The translations under genes were made by a program, and so were the position numbers. DNA of 18,261 nt from Thermoleophilia bacterium (GTDB taxonomy: Bacteria > Actinomycetota > Thermoleophilia > Gaiellales > Gaiellaceae), in the NCBI GenBank assembly GCA_016844515.1, contig JAERMP010000010.1, positions 1 through 18,261 of the forward strand, read 5' to 3'. Shown one piece after another: positions 1 through 8,031 of this stretch; the stretch's first letter is position 1; every line of letters begins with the position of its first letter. Under the pieces are notes generated by a model. The model was not told where the DNA came from, made no database searches, and saw only the letters and a list, made by a program, of their open reading frames with translations.

Positions 1-1
1 C

Positions 2-1351
2 TTCGACGAGAGCGGGCGAATGGTCACGCAGGCCGAGCACATTCCCGTCCACCTCGGGGCGATGCCGGAGGCCGTCGCGGCCGTGCGCGCCCACGAACCT
101 AGCCCCGGCGAGCCGTGGATCCTCAACGATCCGTACGCGGGGGGAACTCATCTACCTGACCTGACGATCGTCACGAGGACGGCGCTCGGGTACGCGGTTA
201 CGCGCGCGCACCACGCTGACGTCGGAGGATCGGAGCCCGGCAGTCTCCCTTCCGGGTCGCGGACACTCGCCGAGGAGGGGGTCGTCATTCCCCCGACGCG
301 GCTCGACGACGCGGCGCTCGATGCACTCGTCAGCCAGATGCGCAATCCGGACGAGCGCCGGGGCGACCTCCGCGCGCAGCTCGCCGCTCACCATCTCGCA
401 GAGCGGCGGATCGAAGAGCTCTGCGCACGGCGTGGACGAGCGCGAGTCGCCGACGCGATGGACGAGCTGCTCGCATACTCGGAGCGCGTCGTGCGCGCGG
501 GGATCCTGGCGCTTCCGGACGGTCGCTACGAAGCCGTGGACGCACTCGAGACTCACGAGGGCCTGCTCGAGCTGTGCGCCTCCGTGACGATCAGGGGCGA
601 CGAGATCGAGATCGGCTTCGACGGAACTGCTCCCCAGCACGCGGGCAACCTGAACTGCCCTCTCGCCGTCACGCGCTCGGCCTGCTTCTACGTCGTGCGC
701 TGCCTGACCGCGCCGGACCTGCCGGCCTCTGGAGGAGCGTTCGCGCCTGTGGTCGTGCGCGCGCCGGAGGGCTGCCTCGTCAACGCTCGCTCACCCGCTG
801 CCGTGGCCGCCGGCAACACCGAGACGTCGAGTCGGATCGTCGACGTCGTCTTCGCCGCGCTCGGCGCCTGCGTTCCCGTTCCCGCTCAAGGTCAGGGAAC
901 GATGAACAACGTCGTCTTCGGGAACGACCGCTTCACCTACTACGAGACAATCGGGGGCGGCCAAGGCGCGTGCCCGAGCGCCGACGGCCCGTCAGCAGTT
1001 CATGTCGCGATGTCGAACACTCTGAACACGCCGATCGAGGCCCTCGAGCTCGCGTATCCGCTGCGCGTCGAGCGCTACGAGGTGCGCGTCGGGTCCGGAG
1101 GAGCCGGTCGCCACCGCGGAGGCGACGGGGTGATCCGCGAGCTGCGCGTCCTCGAGCCCTGTCGGCTCTCCCTCCTCACACAGCGACGCGCGCTCGCCCC
1201 GCGGGGCGCCGAGGGGGGCGCCGACGGCCTCCCGGGCCGCAATCTCCTGAACGGCGAGGACGTCCCGCCGTTCGCGACGATCGATCTCCGGGCGGGCGAC
1301 GTCCTCCGGATCGAGACCCCTGGCGGCGGCGGCTGGGGCGAGGTGCTCTAG
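2..1351 (+). CDS. hyuB: Hydantoinase B/oxoprolinase family protein, 5'-truncated by the window edge
   Basis: This is the B subunit of the hydantoinase/5-oxoprolinase/acetophenone carboxylase superfamily. These cytoplasmic enzymes perform ATP-dependent opening of cyclic amides or carboxylation together with a HyuA-type partner. The frame is open from base 2, so the true start lies upstream. The ATG at 20 is internal, because the preceding codons (FDESGR) continue the usual family sequence into VTQAEHIPVHLGAMP. Counting from base 20, LNDPYAGGTHLPD (35-47) and HHADVGG (64-70) are family signatures, and the protein ends in the usual glycine-rich GGGGWG. About 449 residues are visible against roughly 510-570 for full-length relatives, so only the N-terminus is missing. 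The substrate cannot be read from the sequence. The partner subunit is not in this window and may lie upstream. Confidence 0.93.
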   Translation, partial: FDESGRMVTQAEHIPVHLGAMPEAVAAVRAHEPSPGEPWILNDPYAGGTHLPDLTIVTRTALGYAVTRAHHADVGGSEPGSLPSGSRTLAEEGVVIPPTRLDDAALDALVSQMRNPDERRGDLRAQLAAHHLAERRIEELCARRGRARVADAMDELLAYSERVVRAGILALPDGRYEAVDALETHEGLLELCASVTIRGDEIEIGFDGTAPQHAGNLNCPLAVTRSACFYVVRCLTAPDLPASGGAFAPVVVRAPEGCLVNARSPAAVAAGNTETSSRIVDVVFAALGACVPVPAQGQGTMNNVVFGNDRFTYYETIGGGQGACPSADGPSAVHVAMSNTLNTPIEALELAYPLRVERYEVRVGSGGAGRHRGGDGVIRELRVLEPCRLSLLTQRRALAPRGAEGGADGLPGRNLLNGEDVPPFATIDLRAGDVLRIETPGGGGWGEVL

Positions 1352-1382
1352 GGTAGCCAGACGACCTGAGGACGAGGTCCCG

Positions 1383-2060
1383 TTGAGCGGTGGCCGGGTT
1401 ACCGCCGGCGTGGTTCGTCTGGGCGACACGGTGCGTCGCCCTCCGGGGAGGAAGGCAGCTCTAGCGCATCGCCTCCTCCAGCACCTCGAGAAGACGGGCT
1501 TCGAAGGCACACCTCGCTTCCGCGGATTCGACGAACAGGGGCTCGAAATACTCACGTTCATCGAGGGTGAGGTACCAACCGATTGCCACGCGACCGTGTG
1601 GGCCGATGATCAGCTTCAAGCCGCAGCGCTGTTGCTTCGCCACTTTCACGATGGGACAGCGGGAACCGATCTTGCGGCCGGCTTCGAGGTCGTCTGCCAC
1701 AACGACTTCGGTCCGTGGAATCTGGTCTGGAGAGATGCGCTGCCCATGGCGATCATCGATTTCGACAGCACTGCCGCTGGTGCGCGCGTCGACGATCTCG
1801 GCTACGCGATCTGGGAGCACCTGAACCTCGGCCTCATCGAGTTGACGCCGATGGAGCAGCGACGACGGCTTCGTCTCATGACGGCGGCCTACGGCGTGGC
1901 TCCTGACAGTGATGTCGTTCGGGCAATCGAGCGAGCGCAAGAGCGCATGCATCGATTGATCGAGGCGGCTCCCGTAGGTGTCGAACGAGAGCGTGCGATC
2001 TGCCAGAACCGCGATGAGCGCGATTGGCTGCGAGCGAACCAACGAGCGCTGCTGGGCTAG
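1383..2060 (+). CDS. Small aminoglycoside phosphotransferase (APH)-type kinase
   Basis: This 225-residue protein belongs to the APH/choline kinase-like fold. These cytoplasmic enzymes use ATP to phosphorylate small molecules, and many members have unknown substrates. The catalytic loop is clear: H106-N107-D108 leading to N113 (CHNDFGPWNLVW), followed by the metal-binding IIDFD at 124-128. The N-terminal lobe is very short (VVRLGDTVRRP, 10-20) and I see no obvious ATP-binding lysine strand, which is usual for this small actinobacterial subgroup. The TTG start at 1383 follows a GAGGTC-like ribosome-binding site; an in-frame GTG at 1410 is the main alternative. It lies 31 bp after the hydantoinase gene and may be co-transcribed with it. 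Antibiotic resistance should not be inferred from the family name. Confidence 0.85.
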   Translation: MSGGRVTAGVVRLGDTVRRPPGRKAALAHRLLQHLEKTGFEGTPRFRGFDEQGLEILTFIEGEVPTDCHATVWADDQLQAAALLLRHFHDGTAGTDLAAGFEVVCHNDFGPWNLVWRDALPMAIIDFDSTAAGARVDDLGYAIWEHLNLGLIELTPMEQRRRLRLMTAAYGVAPDSDVVRAIERAQERMHRLIEAAPVGVERERAICQNRDERDWLRANQRALLG

Positions 2061-2141
2061 AGCGCCTAACAGAACGAAGGGAGGTAGCGACGGAAAGGCG
2101 TCGTGAGGTGGGCCGCAAGCTTGCTCGGTCGAGTACGCGTC
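2061..2141. other. Intergenic spacer before the PadR promoter
   Basis: This spacer has no gene. It holds a possible weak hairpin, CGACG (2088-2092) and CGTCG (2099-2103) around a GAAAGG loop, without a T tract. It also holds the short palindrome GCAAGCTTGC at 2115-2124. Either could help end the APH transcript, but neither is convincing alone. Confidence 0.4.
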
Positions 2142-2170
2142 TTGACCAATATATCAACTTGATATATCAT
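2142..2170 (+). promoter_or_regulatory. Promoter of the PadR operon
   Basis: The -35 hexamer TTGACC (2142-2147) and the -10 hexamer TATCAT (2165-2170) are separated by exactly 17 bp. Both are close to the housekeeping sigma consensus, in an AT-rich island inside GC-rich DNA. The start site would fall at about 2177-2180, leaving only a few untranslated bases before the ATG at 2182. The mRNA would therefore be leaderless or nearly so. The operator palindrome fills the spacer, so a bound repressor would block RNA polymerase. Confidence 0.75.
2149..2167. promoter_or_regulatory. Perfect 19-bp operator palindrome, probable PadR site
   Basis: The sequence ATATATCAACTTGATATAT has two perfect 9-bp arms around a single central C. 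It lies between the -35 and -10 elements and ends 15 bp before the PadR start. PadR proteins bind AT-rich dyads of this kind as dimers and commonly repress their own gene, so autorepression is the simplest reading. Binding by this particular protein is inferred from position. Confidence 0.78.
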
Positions 2171-2181
2171 GACGCGGCATC

Positions 2182-2712
2182 ATGGGAAACGCTGTGACGC
2201 CGGTGATCCTTGGGTTGCTTGCCTTCAGCCCGCGCTCCGGCTACGAGATCAAGTCGACGGTCGACCGCTCGACCCGCTTCTTCTGGGCTGCGAGCTACGG
2301 CCAGATCTACCCGGAGCTGCGTCGGCTCGAGCGTGAAGGACTGATCGAGGGCGAGGACGCGCCCAGCGGCGGCCGCGCCCGAAGGCTGTATCGGTTGACG
2401 GCGGCCGGACGCGGCGAGCTCGAGAGGTGGCTTCTCGGGATCGACGTCACGGTCGAGCTTCGGGACGAGTCGCTGCTGCGGCTCTTCTTCGCGGACGCCC
2501 TCCCGCGCGAGCAGGCGTTGCTGCTGCTCGAGGGCCGCAAACGGGGACACCAGGAGTTTCTCGATGTGCTGCGCGCGATCGATGCACGGCCGGGGGAGGA
2601 TCCGCCGTTCGTCGACCTCGTTCTTCGCTGGGGCATCGCGTTCAACGAATGGGGAGCGCAATGGTGCGCGGAGCAGCTGGAACGGTTGAGCGTAAAGACG
2701 AACGCGGCCTGA
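2182..2712 (+). CDS. PadR family transcriptional regulator
   Basis: This 176-residue DNA-binding repressor belongs to the PadR group with a C-terminal Vir-like helical domain. The winged helix spans about residues 5-85, with VILGLLAFSPRSGYEIK (8-24), the recognition segment SYGQIYPELRRLEREGLIE (38-56) and the wing SGGRARRLYRLTAAGR (62-78). The C-terminal half is helical and would form the dimer and ligand-sensing region. The ATG at 2182 is chosen because it lies 11 nt after the -10 box. An in-frame GTG at 2194, with GGGA upstream, would also fit the family N-terminus. It heads a three-gene unit, overlapping the next gene by 52 bp. The likely target is the palindrome in its own promoter, and its inducer is unknown. 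Confidence 0.92.
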   Translation: MGNAVTPVILGLLAFSPRSGYEIKSTVDRSTRFFWAASYGQIYPELRRLEREGLIEGEDAPSGGRARRLYRLTAAGRGELERWLLGIDVTVELRDESLLRLFFADALPREQALLLLEGRKRGHQEFLDVLRAIDARPGEDPPFVDLVLRWGIAFNEWGAQWCAEQLERLSVKTNAA

Positions 2713-3404
2713 CTGAGCCGTCGTTCCGACGAATCCTGCTCGGCGGGCTGCCGGCCTTCCTCCGCGAAGGCTTCTTGCCGCTCGCCGCGTTCTATGCAGG
2801 CTGGAGGCTATCGGGCACGGGGGCGGGGATCGCAGCCGCGGCAGCCGTATCCCTCTTGGTGTACGCGCACGAGCGCCGCGCTGCCCGCGACGGGCTGCTG
2901 GTCAGGCTCTCACTTGCGTTCGTCGCAGTGCAGACGATCGTTGGGCTGCTCTCCCAAAGTGCCACTGTTTATCTGGCCACGCCCGTGCTCGCGAACGCCA
3001 TCTGGGCCGTCGCATTTCTCGGCTCGGCCGCGCTGCGGCGTCCGCTCGCCGGCGCGCTCGCCTGCGCCTGGTACCCGTTCCCGCCTGAGTTCCGCAAGAC
3101 CCCCAAGTTCAAACGGGTCTACTGCGTCGAATCGATCGTCTGGGGCCTCTACTTGCTCGCCCGTAGCGCACTGCGGCTCACGGTTCTTCTCCATGGCAGC
3201 GTCAGCAGTTTCGTCGTCGTCGTATTCCTCACTGGGACACCGACGATGCTCGCGCTCGTCGCTTGGTCGATCTGGTATGCGATTCGTCGACTCTCGAATG
3301 ACGACGGCTCGGCGGGCCAGGCCGGAGCAGACAGACCCTCGGAGCGTGCCGGGATCGGCGAAGGCGCTCCCGCGCGGGCGCTGCGCACGGCGGAGGACGG
3401 ATGA
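2661..3404 (+). CDS. VC0807-like multi-pass membrane protein
   Basis: This 247-residue integral membrane protein resembles the VC0807/intracellular septation A-like group, whose molecular function is unknown. About six hydrophobic segments are visible, near residues 26-48, 54-69, 83-98, 106-124, 157-177 and 183-205. A conserved-looking cytoplasmic stretch, PPEFRKTPKFKRVYCVESIV (141-160), precedes the fifth. The C-terminal 35 residues are hydrophilic and low in complexity. The start is the ATG at 2661, preceded by GGGGAG at 2651-2656, although it overlaps the end of padR by 52 bp. Its stop overlaps the next start (ATGA). Its place behind a PadR regulator suggests a stress- or ligand-induced envelope function, which is inference. 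Confidence 0.8.
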   Translation: MVRGAAGTVERKDERGLTEPSFRRILLGGLPAFLREGFLPLAAFYAGWRLSGTGAGIAAAAAVSLLVYAHERRAARDGLLVRLSLAFVAVQTIVGLLSQSATVYLATPVLANAIWAVAFLGSAALRRPLAGALACAWYPFPPEFRKTPKFKRVYCVESIVWGLYLLARSALRLTVLLHGSVSSFVVVVFLTGTPTMLALVAWSIWYAIRRLSNDDGSAGQAGADRPSERAGIGEGAPARALRTAEDG

Positions 3405-4189
3405 GCCCGCGCAAGTCCGACGCCGCAGATGCCCTGACCGAGCCACCGGACCGGGTGAAGCGCTCCGGACCCGTGCGTGCCCGCTTCGCGCTTCGCGTAT
3501 CGCGGTCGCTCGGGCTTGCAGCCTGGCGGCTGGGCGAGCGGCTCCAGATCGACATCGCCGGGGGGACGGAAGGCCCCCGGCCCATGACGGACGGCGCGCC
3601 GCGAGAGACGTTCGAGGATCTGATCGCCGCTGCCCGTGGCGGGGACGGGACCGTCGACACGGCCGCCTGCCCCTATCCGCTGCACGAGTTGTTGACGCAC
3701 CTCGTTCTCGAACACGGCCTTCTCTTGCACGGCTCGAATCACTCCGCGCTGGAGGTTGTCGATCCGTCGCCTGCGCGGGACTGGGACACGGAGCTGCGCG
3801 CGGTAGTCGCGTGCGACGACGGCATCTGGCCGATCTTCTACGCGGTCGTTGCGCGCGACCGCATAGAAGGCGTCTTCACCGCCTGCATACACCTTGGTCG
3901 ATCGTCCCGGCTCCGTCGCTTCTACATGTTCGCGATCGGTGGCGACCCCGCCGAGTCCACCTCGTGGACAGAAGGTGCCGTCTACGCACTGCCTCGCGAC
4001 GGCTTTCGGCGCGAATGGGGACACGAGTGGGTGAACGCGCGGCCGGTACGCCCGGAGCTGTGCGTGCCGGTCAGCCCAGACGACTTTCCCCTCCGGGACA
4101 GCGTGATTGGGCTGTCCGGTCCCGGCGAGTTCCGCCGAGTTCGCGATCACTTGCGCGCCGCAAAACGGGAGCAGGTCTCGACCCCATAG
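3401..4189 (+). CDS. Conserved-looking protein of unknown function, possible ADP-ribosyltransferase-like fold
   Basis: I do not recognise a named family for this 262-residue protein. It has no signal peptide or membrane segment. The first 70 residues are basic and look disordered. The core begins near residue 94 with LHELLTHLVLEHGLLLHGSNHS (94-115), then CDDGIWPIFYAVVARD (138-153), FYMFAIGGDPAESTSW (174-189) and AVYALPRDGFRRE (193-205). The order of a HG[ST] strand, an acidic residue-plus-helix segment (DDGIWPIFYAV) and a later VYxLPxxxF strand recalls the Arr/KptA-type ADP-ribosyltransferase fold. That is a pattern resemblance only. It shares an ATGA overlap with the membrane gene, so the two are translationally coupled under PadR control. 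The gene is followed by a short convergent spacer. Confidence 0.7.
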   Translation: MSPRKSDAADALTEPPDRVKRSGPVRARFALRVSRSLGLAAWRLGERLQIDIAGGTEGPRPMTDGAPRETFEDLIAAARGGDGTVDTAACPYPLHELLTHLVLEHGLLLHGSNHSALEVVDPSPARDWDTELRAVVACDDGIWPIFYAVVARDRIEGVFTACIHLGRSSRLRRFYMFAIGGDPAESTSWTEGAVYALPRDGFRREWGHEWVNARPVRPELCVPVSPDDFPLRDSVIGLSGPGEFRRVRDHLRAAKREQVSTP

Positions 4190-4242
4190 GCTTCTTGTAG
4201 CGCCCCAGCCCGGATATCGAAACCGCGCTGATGCTGAGCGCT
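4190..4242. other. Convergent spacer between the PadR unit and the GT-C operon
   Basis: The two transcription units end facing each other across 53 bp. A short stem, GCGCT (4225-4229) and AGCGC (4237-4241), is present without a T tract and could weakly aid termination in either direction. Nothing else is visible. Confidence 0.35.
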
Positions 4243-6177
4243 CTAAGTGCGCGGCGGGAGCCGGTAGAGCGTGAAGCGCTCGTCCTCGTAGACCACGGGT
4301 AGGTCGAAGTCGCGGTCTAACCGAAGACGGTCGACGACGAGGTACTCCGCGCCGTAGCTCTCCGGGATGGAAAGGTCCCCCGTCCTCGAGAAGCGCCTGG
4401 CATCCCGCGCGCGCTCGTACGGCCGGTTCGCCTCCGAGTCCGCGACATGCCCGGGCGGCGCGACGGCGATGAACACCGGCGCGGAGGCGGCAAGGCGGAA
4501 ACTCGTCTCCTGATCCGAGTAGACGACCGATCCGGAGGAAACGTTCTCCCGAACCGCGGCGACCAGACCCGTCGACAGCGTTGCGTTCGGGGGCGAGGTG
4601 GGGCGATCCCAGTTCCAGAGCCCGACCGCGATCACCGGGATCAGGAACAAGGCCGCGGCCAGCGCCGCCGGCGCCTCGAGCGGAGGTCTGCGCCGAATCA
4701 CCCCCGCGACGAGCGCAACCACCCCTCCGGCCACGGCGAACCACACGATCCAAGCGGGCGCCGTGTCCTTGAGCACGTACTCGAAGTCCCCGGGATAGAA
4801 CACCTGGAGCGCTATGCCCGCGGCAAGTGCGAGTGGCAAGAGCCACCGACCGAGGAGCTTCGACAGGACACTGAGCCCGCCGGCAAACGCGAACGCGAAG
4901 GGGAGGAAGCCCGCCGCGCGGCGCGCCTGCGAGATCGAGACGAGATCGGCGAGCGTCGTGAAGAGAAGCGGAATGAGCATGACCGCGAACACGGCGAGCG
5001 ACCCTCCGACCACGTACGCCGACCAGCGCCGCCGAGCGGCGAGCCCAGCGAGTGGGATCAGCAGCAGCGCGGCGATCGCCACCGGCCCGCTGCGCGTGAA
5101 GACCTCCGCAGCAAGGCTGTACACGGTGTCTGAGCGAACGTCGAGCTGGCCCCGGTACTGCTCGAACGCGCGACGCAGCTCGTCTGCGTCGGGCGAGACC
5201 GAGCGCGTGTCACGGACGACCGGAAGCAGCCAGACCATGAAGAGCCCTCCGGGTACCACCAATGCCCCGAGTGCGACGAGCCCCGCGCGAACATCGGCTC
5301 GCGCCCACAGCGCACGCACGGCGAGGAAGCCGACGAACGGGATCCAGAGGAAGAGCGCATATGTGGGATGAACGACAGCCAGCGCGAGCCCTGCCGCGGC
5401 CGTCGAGGCGAACAGGCCAGCGGAGGGTCTGCGCACCGTCTCGAGCGCGAGCGCGAGCGCAGCCGGAACGAGGAGCTGACGAGACGACGTCGCGGGAAGC
5501 GCGAGGAACACGTACGCCCCACCCTGCCCCGGCGCGAAGCTGATCATCGCCACCTGCGCCGCGGCGACGGCGCCCGCCGCCCAGGGCCTCCGGAAGAGCG
5601 CCCACCCGACCTCGTACGCCACGACCACGGCCAGCGGGGCGAGGATCGAAGGCAGGTGCACGACGACCTGCTCCGGATCCATCCCCGAGATCCGGGCGAT
5701 GAGCGCGAGGAAGCCGTGCCAGAGAGGGAAGGCGTAGCCGGGGTGCAAGCTGCCGTCAGCGAACTCCGAGACCCGATCGAGCGAGAGCTCGTCGAGCTCG
5801 AGCAACTTCCGAGCGCGCGCGAGATGGAAGAGCCCGTCCCCACGGACCGTCGGCGCCACCCACCACAGGAGCACCCCGACGAGCGCTCCCCAGCCGAAGG
5901 CCCGCACGCGGCCGGGGACGCCTACAGCCGGCGGCCAGCCGTGCACGAAGCGCACGACGAGAGCCGCGACCGCAGCGATAGCGAGCAGAGTCATCGTCAC
6001 GGTGAGCGTGCCCCTGACTGCGAACGTGACGGCGAGCGCCCCGAAGACAAGCGCGAGCGACCAGCCGAGGCTCGCCGAGACGCTTGGCACCCCGAGCGCG
6101 CGAGCGAGCAACCAGCCGGGAGCGAGGACTACTCCCGTCGCGAATGCGAGCTTGATGTAGAGAACGATCTCGGTCAT
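4243..6177 (-). CDS. Large GT-C-like membrane glycosyltransferase
   Basis: This 644-residue polytopic membrane protein has the layout of GT-C enzymes, which transfer sugars from polyprenyl-phosphate donors on the outer face of the membrane. Many hydrophobic helices fill residues 5-520, and a soluble C-terminal domain of about 120 residues ends in YLVVDRLRLD and ERFTLYRLPPR. The first large loop carries RGDGLFHLARARK (112-124), and its D114 and H118 are candidates for the acidic GT-C catalytic motif. HPGYAFPLWHG follows at 145-155. The ATG at 6177 is preferred over the longer 6216 start because it gives an ATGA overlap with the GT2 gene and drops a 13-residue arginine-rich extension. It is the last gene of the agmatinase-headed operon. 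Donor and acceptor are unknown. Confidence 0.8.
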   Translation of the reverse strand: MTEIVLYIKLAFATGVVLAPGWLLARALGVPSVSASLGWSLALVFGALAVTFAVRGTLTVTMTLLAIAAVAALVVRFVHGWPPAVGVPGRVRAFGWGALVGVLLWWVAPTVRGDGLFHLARARKLLELDELSLDRVSEFADGSLHPGYAFPLWHGFLALIARISGMDPEQVVVHLPSILAPLAVVVAYEVGWALFRRPWAAGAVAAAQVAMISFAPGQGGAYVFLALPATSSRQLLVPAALALALETVRRPSAGLFASTAAAGLALAVVHPTYALFLWIPFVGFLAVRALWARADVRAGLVALGALVVPGGLFMVWLLPVVRDTRSVSPDADELRRAFEQYRGQLDVRSDTVYSLAAEVFTRSGPVAIAALLLIPLAGLAARRRWSAYVVGGSLAVFAVMLIPLLFTTLADLVSISQARRAAGFLPFAFAFAGGLSVLSKLLGRWLLPLALAAGIALQVFYPGDFEYVLKDTAPAWIVWFAVAGGVVALVAGVIRRRPPLEAPAALAAALFLIPVIAVGLWNWDRPTSPPNATLSTGLVAAVRENVSSGSVVYSDQETSFRLAASAPVFIAVAPPGHVADSEANRPYERARDARRFSRTGDLSIPESYGAEYLVVDRLRLDRDFDLPVVYEDERFTLYRLPPRT

Positions 6178-7067
6178 CGCCCGAGCAGGGCAGCGACGTC
6201 CCCGGACGACAGCCACACGGCCGCCTCGCAGTAGACGCGCCCGCGCTCACCCCGGAAGACGACGCCCCGCAGCCGCAGCGCCGCGAGCAGGAGACGGCGT
6301 GCACGCTCCGCCGTCTTTGGCCCGCGGTGCTTCCACAGAAAGAGCAGGTGCCCGCGCAGGTTCTCCCGATAGAGGCGTCCGCCGTGCGCGGCGCCGCGCA
6401 CGTGCACGCACTCGGCGCCCGGAAAGAAGACGACCTCCCAACCCACCTCGCGGAAGCGGAAGCACCAGTCCGTCTCCTCGCTGAAGAGGAAGTAGTCCTC
6501 GTCGCAGTAGCCAACCTGCTCGACGGCTTCGCGCCGCACGAGCATGCACGCGCCCATCACGACCTCGACGTCTCGCACCTCGTCGTGGTCGAAGCCCCCC
6601 GCATAGAACGCGTTGAGCGCCGATGAGCCGGGCGCGAGCTTGCGCAGGAAGAAGTACTCGGTCGCGAGCCGCCAGAGGGTCGGGAACCCGCGAACCGAGC
6701 GCTGCAGCGTCCCGTCCTGGTTGAGAAGGCGCGGCCCGACAACCGCTGCCCGCGGACGCGTGTCCGCGAAGTCGAGGAGCCGGTCGAGCGCGCCATTGAC
6801 GAGCCAGGCGTCGGCGTTCAGGAGGAGTGCGTAGCGGCTCGAGGTCTCCCGCAGACCGATGTTCCATCCGGCACCGAGCCCGCGATTCTCGGCCTCGATT
6901 AGCCGTGCGTCCGGATAGCGCTCGCGCACGCGGTCGACCGTGCCGTCGCGCGAACCGTTGTCCACCACGACGGTGTCGACGCCGCGCAGCGAGTCGAGGC
7001 AGGGCTCGATCCAGGGGAGAGCGTCGTAGGTGACGACGACAGCCGCGAGGCGCGTCTCGCTACCCAT
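6174..7067 (-). CDS. GT2 family glycosyltransferase (rhamnosyltransferase-like)
   Basis: This 297-residue cytoplasmic or membrane-associated enzyme has a GT-A fold and transfers a sugar from a nucleotide donor to a lipid-linked or glycan acceptor. It begins with the GT2 strand LAAVVVTYDALPWIEPCLDSL (7-27), then VVVDNGSRDGT (33-43), NRGLGAGWNIGL (61-72) and the DxD-equivalent LNADAW (83-88). The later GACMLVRREAVEQVGYCDEDYFLFSEETDWCFR segment includes the ED/EETDW acceptor-side acidic motif. This arrangement is typical of WbbL-like rhamnosyltransferases, but the donor sugar cannot be fixed by sequence alone. The ATG at 7067 overlaps the end of the flippase-like gene by 8 bp, and its stop overlaps the GT-C start, so it is fully embedded in the operon. 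Confidence 0.93.
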   Translation of the reverse strand: MGSETRLAAVVVTYDALPWIEPCLDSLRGVDTVVVDNGSRDGTVDRVRERYPDARLIEAENRGLGAGWNIGLRETSSRYALLLNADAWLVNGALDRLLDFADTRPRAAVVGPRLLNQDGTLQRSVRGFPTLWRLATEYFFLRKLAPGSSALNAFYAGGFDHDEVRDVEVVMGACMLVRREAVEQVGYCDEDYFLFSEETDWCFRFREVGWEVVFFPGAECVHVRGAAHGGRLYRENLRGHLLFLWKHRGPKTAERARRLLLAALRLRGVVFRGERGRVYCEAAVWLSSGDVAALLGR

Positions 7068-8031
7068 GCTCGGTCCGAGCTCGCGTCCCCCCGCGGAGCC
7101 CCTCCCAGATCATGATCGCGCCGCCGGGCACCGCCAGGAGGAGGGTGACGAGGAAGTACAGGAACCCGGCGGCAAACGCCTCGTTGGCGCCGACGCCGAC
7201 GCTGCCGAGGAAGCTGACGAAGAACGCCTCCCGGACAGCGATCCCGTTCAGCGTGAACGGCACGAGCATCACGAGGAAGAGGAGGGGCCCGAACACGTAG
7301 TAGATCCGCGGATCGAGGTCGATGCCCACGGCCTTGGCCGCTGCCCAGATCGCCAGGATCCGAACCGTCTGCACGGCGAGCGTGACCGCGAACACCTTGC
7401 CGAGGAGCCGGGGTCGCCCTCGGTAGTGGTGGATGCCCTCATAGAACGATTCCACGGGCCTAGCGAGGCGCACCCGCTCCAACTGTGGCTTGACACGTCG
7501 TAGCAGCGGTCTCGCCGAGCGCGCGAAGAACAGGAAGCCGAGCACGAGCGTCCCGAAGACGAAGACGCCTTCGAGCCAGAGGTACGCGCTGACGTCGTAC
7601 CGGCCGATCGAAAGGAGGAACCCGATCGCGCCGAGCAGGACCGTCGCCGCACCGCCGAGCCCGCGCTCGAGAAGCACCGTGCCGGTCACGACAGCGGTGC
7701 GGCCTGCGTGCCGTCGCGAGGTCTCGACCACCCGAACGGCGTCACCGCCGAGTGATGTCGGCAGCACCTGACCCGCTGTATACGCGACGAAGTACGCCCG
7801 AGTGAGCCACGGGATCCGCTCCACGATCGCATGGGCGCGCAGAAGCCAGCCCCACCGCATGGCGAGCACCGGCACCGTCACGAACATGATGAAGAACGCG
7901 AGCGCGAACCACGCAAGGTCGGTGTCTGCGAGGACATCGAGCACCGTTCCGATCTCGACCTTCCAGAAGAGATACCCGATGGCGGCGGCCGTGAGGACGA
8001 TCGTCCCGACGCGCCGCGTATGCCGGGTCAT
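7060..8031 (-). CDS. Lysylphosphatidylglycerol synthase TM-region / AglD-like (UPF0104) membrane protein
   Basis: This 323-residue polytopic membrane protein belongs to the UPF0104/AglD group, the membrane half of MprF-type flippase-synthases. In glycan loci these proteins are linked to lipid-carrier or polyprenyl-phosphate-sugar handling. Signature elements are LPTSLGGDAVRV (90-101) and LLERGLGG (120-127), with about seven or eight hydrophobic helices. No MprF aminoacyl-transferase domain is present. The ATG at 8031 is chosen over an upstream start at 8355. It overlaps the agmatinase stop (ATGA), and the extra 108 residues are an arginine-rich shadow of the agmatinase frame. It is the second gene of the operon and probably works with the GT2 and GT-C proteins downstream. 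Confidence 0.87.
   Translation of the reverse strand: MTRHTRRVGTIVLTAAAIGYLFWKVEIGTVLDVLADTDLAWFALAFFIMFVTVPVLAMRWGWLLRAHAIVERIPWLTRAYFVAYTAGQVLPTSLGGDAVRVVETSRRHAGRTAVVTGTVLLERGLGGAATVLLGAIGFLLSIGRYDVSAYLWLEGVFVFGTLVLGFLFFARSARPLLRRVKPQLERVRLARPVESFYEGIHHYRGRPRLLGKVFAVTLAVQTVRILAIWAAAKAVGIDLDPRIYYVFGPLLFLVMLVPFTLNGIAVREAFFVSFLGSVGVGANEAFAAGFLYFLVTLLLAVPGGAIMIWEGLRGGTRARTEHG

Noticed and set aside
2427..2660. Longer N-terminus for the VC0807-like protein, reaching back to 2427
   Set aside because: The added 78 residues lie entirely within padR in another frame and are arginine/alanine-rich. The ATG at 2661 has a good GGGGAG site.
3149..4846. Long minus-strand open frame (565 codons) opposite the PadR unit and the end of the GT-C gene
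   Set aside because: It is arginine-, glycine- and alanine-rich with no recognisable domain. It is antisense to a gene with clear motifs and runs across two transcription units, a typical GC-rich shadow frame.
5368..6234. Plus-strand open frame of 288 codons inside the GT-C gene
   Set aside because: Its translation is an Arg/Glu/Asp-rich low-complexity product, the expected antisense image of a membrane protein gene. It has no motif of its own.
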